From NCBI GenBank assembly GCA_951812325.1, contig OX638294.1, positions 186,001-250,000 of the forward strand: a stretch of DNA of 64,000 nucleotides, given 5' to 3'. This DNA is from an uncultured Thermoanaerobaculia bacterium (GTDB lineage: Bacteria; Acidobacteriota; Thermoanaerobaculia; Multivoradales; Multivoraceae). The stretch's first letter is position 1, and each line of letters opens with the position of its first letter. The notes beneath the pieces are model-generated. The model saw nothing but the letters and a program-made list of their open reading frames with translations. It had not been told where the DNA came from and made no database searches. Position numbers and translations under genes: made by a program. Shown here piece after piece: positions 58,695 through 64,000 of the stretch.

Positions 58695-59513
58695 ATGACG
58701 AACCGAGTCCAGCACACCCTGTCCACCGTTCTGGCCGCGGGCCTGCTGCTGACTGCCGCTGCGGCCGCGCAGCAACAGCCCGTTGGCTACGAGGACACGC
58801 CGAAGCTGCCGGGTCTGCCCTGGAAGGTGCACGACCCGAACCGGCCGGTGCCGCCGGTGATCGCCTCCGGCGCCTCGTTCAGCGAGATGGCCGCGGCGCC
58901 GGCCGACGCGGTCGTGCTGTTTGACGGCACGAACCTCGCGAAATGGCAGAAGCCGAACGGCGACGAACCCGAGTGGAAGGTCGAGAACGGCTACATGGAG
59001 GTCACCTCGACCGGGTCGATCCGCACCCGTGACGAGTTCGGCGACTTCCAGCTCCACCTGGAGTTCGCGACCCCCGCAAAGGTGGAGAGCAACAGCCAGG
59101 GCCGCGGCAACAGCGGCGTGATGATCTACGGCGACTACGAAGTCCAGATTCTCGACTCGTACGAGAACCGGTCCTACGCCGACGGGCAAGCGGGAGCGCT
59201 GTACGGCCAGACGCCCCCGATGGTCAACTCTTCCAGGGCGCCGGGCGCCTGGCAGACGTACGACATCATCTTCGAGGCGCCGCGCTGGAAGGACGGGGAG
59301 CTGACCAAGAAGGCCCACGTCACGGTGATCCACAACGGGGTCGTGATCCATCACCGCAAGGAGTACATCGGCCGGACGATCCACCGCCGGGTCGGCGTCT
59401 ACGACCGGCCGCACGAGCCGCGGGGCTGGATCGGTCTCCAGGATCACCGCAACCCGACCCGTTTCCGCAACGTCTGGATCCGGGAGCTCCCGGGCTACGA
59501 CGGCGGCGGCTGA
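58695..59513 (+). CDS. Secreted DUF1080 (3-keto-disaccharide hydrolase-like) protein
   Basis: 272 residues with a signal peptide (LSTVLAAGLLLTAAAAAQQ) and an AGGAGG ribosome site 8 nt before the ATG. The DUF1080 fold (concanavalin-like sandwich) is recognised by AVVLFDGTNLAKWQ, EWKVENGYMEV, FGDFQLHLEFATP, GNSGVMIYGDYEVQILDSYEN and the C-terminal GWIGLQDHRNPTRFRNVWIREL. Members hydrolyse 3-keto-glycosides or bind sugars in Bacteroidetes, Planctomycetes and Acidobacteriota. The PVC-type heme/dehydrogenase protein at 13611 belongs to a class often linked with such sugar oxidation, but the two are far apart here. The frame is open upstream through the minisatellite and is not coding there. Confidence 0.9.
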   Translation: MTNRVQHTLSTVLAAGLLLTAAAAAQQQPVGYEDTPKLPGLPWKVHDPNRPVPPVIASGASFSEMAAAPADAVVLFDGTNLAKWQKPNGDEPEWKVENGYMEVTSTGSIRTRDEFGDFQLHLEFATPAKVESNSQGRGNSGVMIYGDYEVQILDSYENRSYADGQAGALYGQTPPMVNSSRAPGAWQTYDIIFEAPRWKDGELTKKAHVTVIHNGVVIHHRKEYIGRTIHRRVGVYDRPHEPRGWIGLQDHRNPTRFRNVWIRELPGYDGGG

Positions 59514-59527
59514 GGTCTCCCGCGCTC

Positions 59528-60703
59528 TTGAAGCTCTCCCTCTTCTACCTGCCCTCGATCGGCTCCCGGGCCGAGATCAAGAAGGGCATGGCCGGCCTGC
59601 GCGGCGACCTCTACGACCGGATGCTGGCCGAGGTCTCGGAGCAGGCCCGGCTCGCCGACGACCTGGGCTACGACTCGATCAGCTTCACCGAGCACCACTT
59701 CCACATCGAGGGCTTCGAACTCTCGAACAACCCGGTGCTGCTCGACCTGTTCATCGGCATGCAGACGAAGAACATCCGGGTCGGACAGTTGGGCATCGTG
59801 CTGCCGGCGAGAAACCCTATCCGGGTGGCCGAGGACATCGCGATGCTCGACCGAATGACCGGGGGCCGGGCCAACGCGGGCTTCGCGCGCGGCTACCAGC
59901 GGCGCTGGGTCGACGTGATGGCGCAGCAGACGCACGGAATCTCCGGGGCCCTGCCGCACCAGCGCGACGAGATCGACGCGACGAACCGGGCCGCCTTCGA
60001 GGAGTGCTTCCGGATCGTCAAGAAGGCCTGGACGGAGCCGATGCTCGACTACGACGGCCGCTTCTGGAAGATCCCCGTGGGCGGTCCCGAGGGCGGGACG
60101 CCGTGGACGCTCGACGCGACGGAGCAGTGGGGCGCCGGCGTCGAGGACGGCGTCCTGCGCCAGGTCGGCGTCGTGCCGAAACCCGTGCAGCAGCCCCATC
60201 CGCCGATCTTCCAGCCCTTCGCGTCGTCCGAGGCGAGCATCCGGTGGTGCGCGCGGGAAGGCGTGACCGCGATCCTGCCTCCGCTGCACCCGAAGCGGGA
60301 GCGGGCGCTGTTCGAACTGTTCGCGGAGGAGTCCGGACGGCCGCTGGGCGAGGGGATCGGCGTCCTGCGCGACGTCGTGATCGCCGAGTCGGACACCGAG
60401 GCCGAGCGTCTGTGGAAGGCGAGCGGCGCCTTCTGCGGCGCCGCGTGGTTCGAGCCGTTCGGCTTCAGCCGCGGCATGCTGGACCCGGACACGGGAGAGG
60501 AGTTCGCCGACCCGATGGGCGAAGGCCTGGCGCTGGTCGGCGCAGTCGATACGGTGACGCGTCAACTCGAGACGCTGCGCGAGCGCCTGCCGGTGACCTG
60601 GCTCTACTTCTGGGCGTACAACGGACTCCTGCCCCACGCACGGCTGATGTCCACGATCGAGCGCTTCAAGACGGAGGTGCTGCCGCGGGTCGGGGACGGG
60701 TGA
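59528..60703 (+). CDS. Luciferase-like (LLM-class) flavin-dependent monooxygenase
   Basis: 391 residues. TIM-barrel luciferase family markers: EQARLADDLGYDSISFTEHHFHIEGFELSNNP in part, IRVGQLGIVLPARNPIRVAEDIAMLDRMTGGR in part (the substrate and flavin contact strands), and GFARGYQRRWVDV. It resembles the LuxA-like alkanal or limonene-type group with FMNH2 supplied by a separate reductase. The start is a TTG at 59528, 15 nt after the DUF1080 stop, giving the family N-terminus MKLSLFYLPS; no other start fits. The role is unknown and no flavin reductase is adjacent. Confidence 0.88.
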   Translation: MKLSLFYLPSIGSRAEIKKGMAGLRGDLYDRMLAEVSEQARLADDLGYDSISFTEHHFHIEGFELSNNPVLLDLFIGMQTKNIRVGQLGIVLPARNPIRVAEDIAMLDRMTGGRANAGFARGYQRRWVDVMAQQTHGISGALPHQRDEIDATNRAAFEECFRIVKKAWTEPMLDYDGRFWKIPVGGPEGGTPWTLDATEQWGAGVEDGVLRQVGVVPKPVQQPHPPIFQPFASSEASIRWCAREGVTAILPPLHPKRERALFELFAEESGRPLGEGIGVLRDVVIAESDTEAERLWKASGAFCGAAWFEPFGFSRGMLDPDTGEEFADPMGEGLALVGAVDTVTRQLETLRERLPVTWLYFWAYNGLLPHARLMSTIERFKTEVLPRVGDG

Positions 60704-60773
60704 CCGGACCTCCAGCAGTTCCGACGACAACCTTAGGCGTGGATGCTGCGGTGATAGCGTTGGACAGCCAAGG

Positions 60774-60790
60774 ATGAAGTCAGGAATCGA

Positions 60791-60794
<4 letters not shown>
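60774..60794 (+). CDS. Possible six-codon leader ORF before the restriction-modification gene
   Basis: ATG at 60774 reads MKSGIE and stops at a TGA (60792-60794) that overlaps the start ATG at 60791. It could couple translation to the large gene. It carries no evidence beyond position; the alternative is that only 60791 is used, with AGGAA about 7 nt upstream. Confidence 0.2.

Positions 60795-64000
<3,206 letters not shown>

Overview
The window is a GC-rich, densely coded bacterial chromosome segment, most likely from an Acidobacteriota-type organism. That placement is an inference. It rests on two tandem proteins of the 'acidobacterial VWFA-related' type, a large MoxR/DUF58/BatA/DUF4159 operon, a Pirellula/Verrucomicrobium-type heme-domain protein, DUF1080 and PIG-L proteins, and an AGPS-like gene. 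No rRNA, tRNA, IS element, prophage or CRISPR array was seen.

Layout. 1-5045: an Lrp/AsnC regulator (cut by the left edge) diverges from a tightly overlapping phenylalanine/tyrosine catabolic operon (aminotransferase, HPPD, homogentisate dioxygenase, phenylalanine hydroxylase) that leads from Phe to maleylacetoacetate. 5319-18069: an amidase, two VWFA-type secreted proteins, a VOC protein, an exported peroxiredoxin whose peroxidatic position is an in-frame UGA (probable selenocysteine, with a SECIS-like hairpin), a conserved secreted protein, a heme/HEAT protein and a PIG-L deacetylase. 18066-28259: dnaE, comEC, miaA, a TPR lipoprotein, an isochorismatase-like hydrolase and an exported protein. 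28338-44362: a 16-kb co-directional cluster (DUF4159, VWA membrane protein, caspase/C13-like protein without its Cys, TPR-metalloprotease, second DUF4159, MoxR ATPase, DUF58, BatA-like protein, giant DUF4175-like coiled-coil membrane protein). It looks like one envelope machine of unknown function. 44454-50649: paired acyl-CoA dehydrogenases, an MBL hydrolase, a broken enoyl-CoA hydratase, an amidohydrolase and a DUF368 lipid-carrier transporter. 50708-54351: a glutathione group (gor, gshB, chaC). 54396-60703: an antitoxin remnant, an AGPS-like FAD oxidase, a carboxyltransferase preceded by a structured leader, a 61-bp minisatellite, a DUF1080 protein and a luciferase-like oxidoreductase. 60791-64000: the first 1070 codons of a single-polypeptide nuclease-helicase-methylase (Type ISP-like restriction-modification enzyme).

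Three observations stand out. First, the ISP-like gene carries an uninterrupted (AG)23 tract between its methyltransferase motifs, so slippage by one unit in either direction truncates the protein; this predicts a phase-variable restriction-modification switch. Second, the peroxiredoxin is most simply read as a selenoprotein. Third, six genes have a TANNNT hexamer ending 6-8 nt before the start codon and no Shine-Dalgarno sequence, which suggests leaderless transcription.
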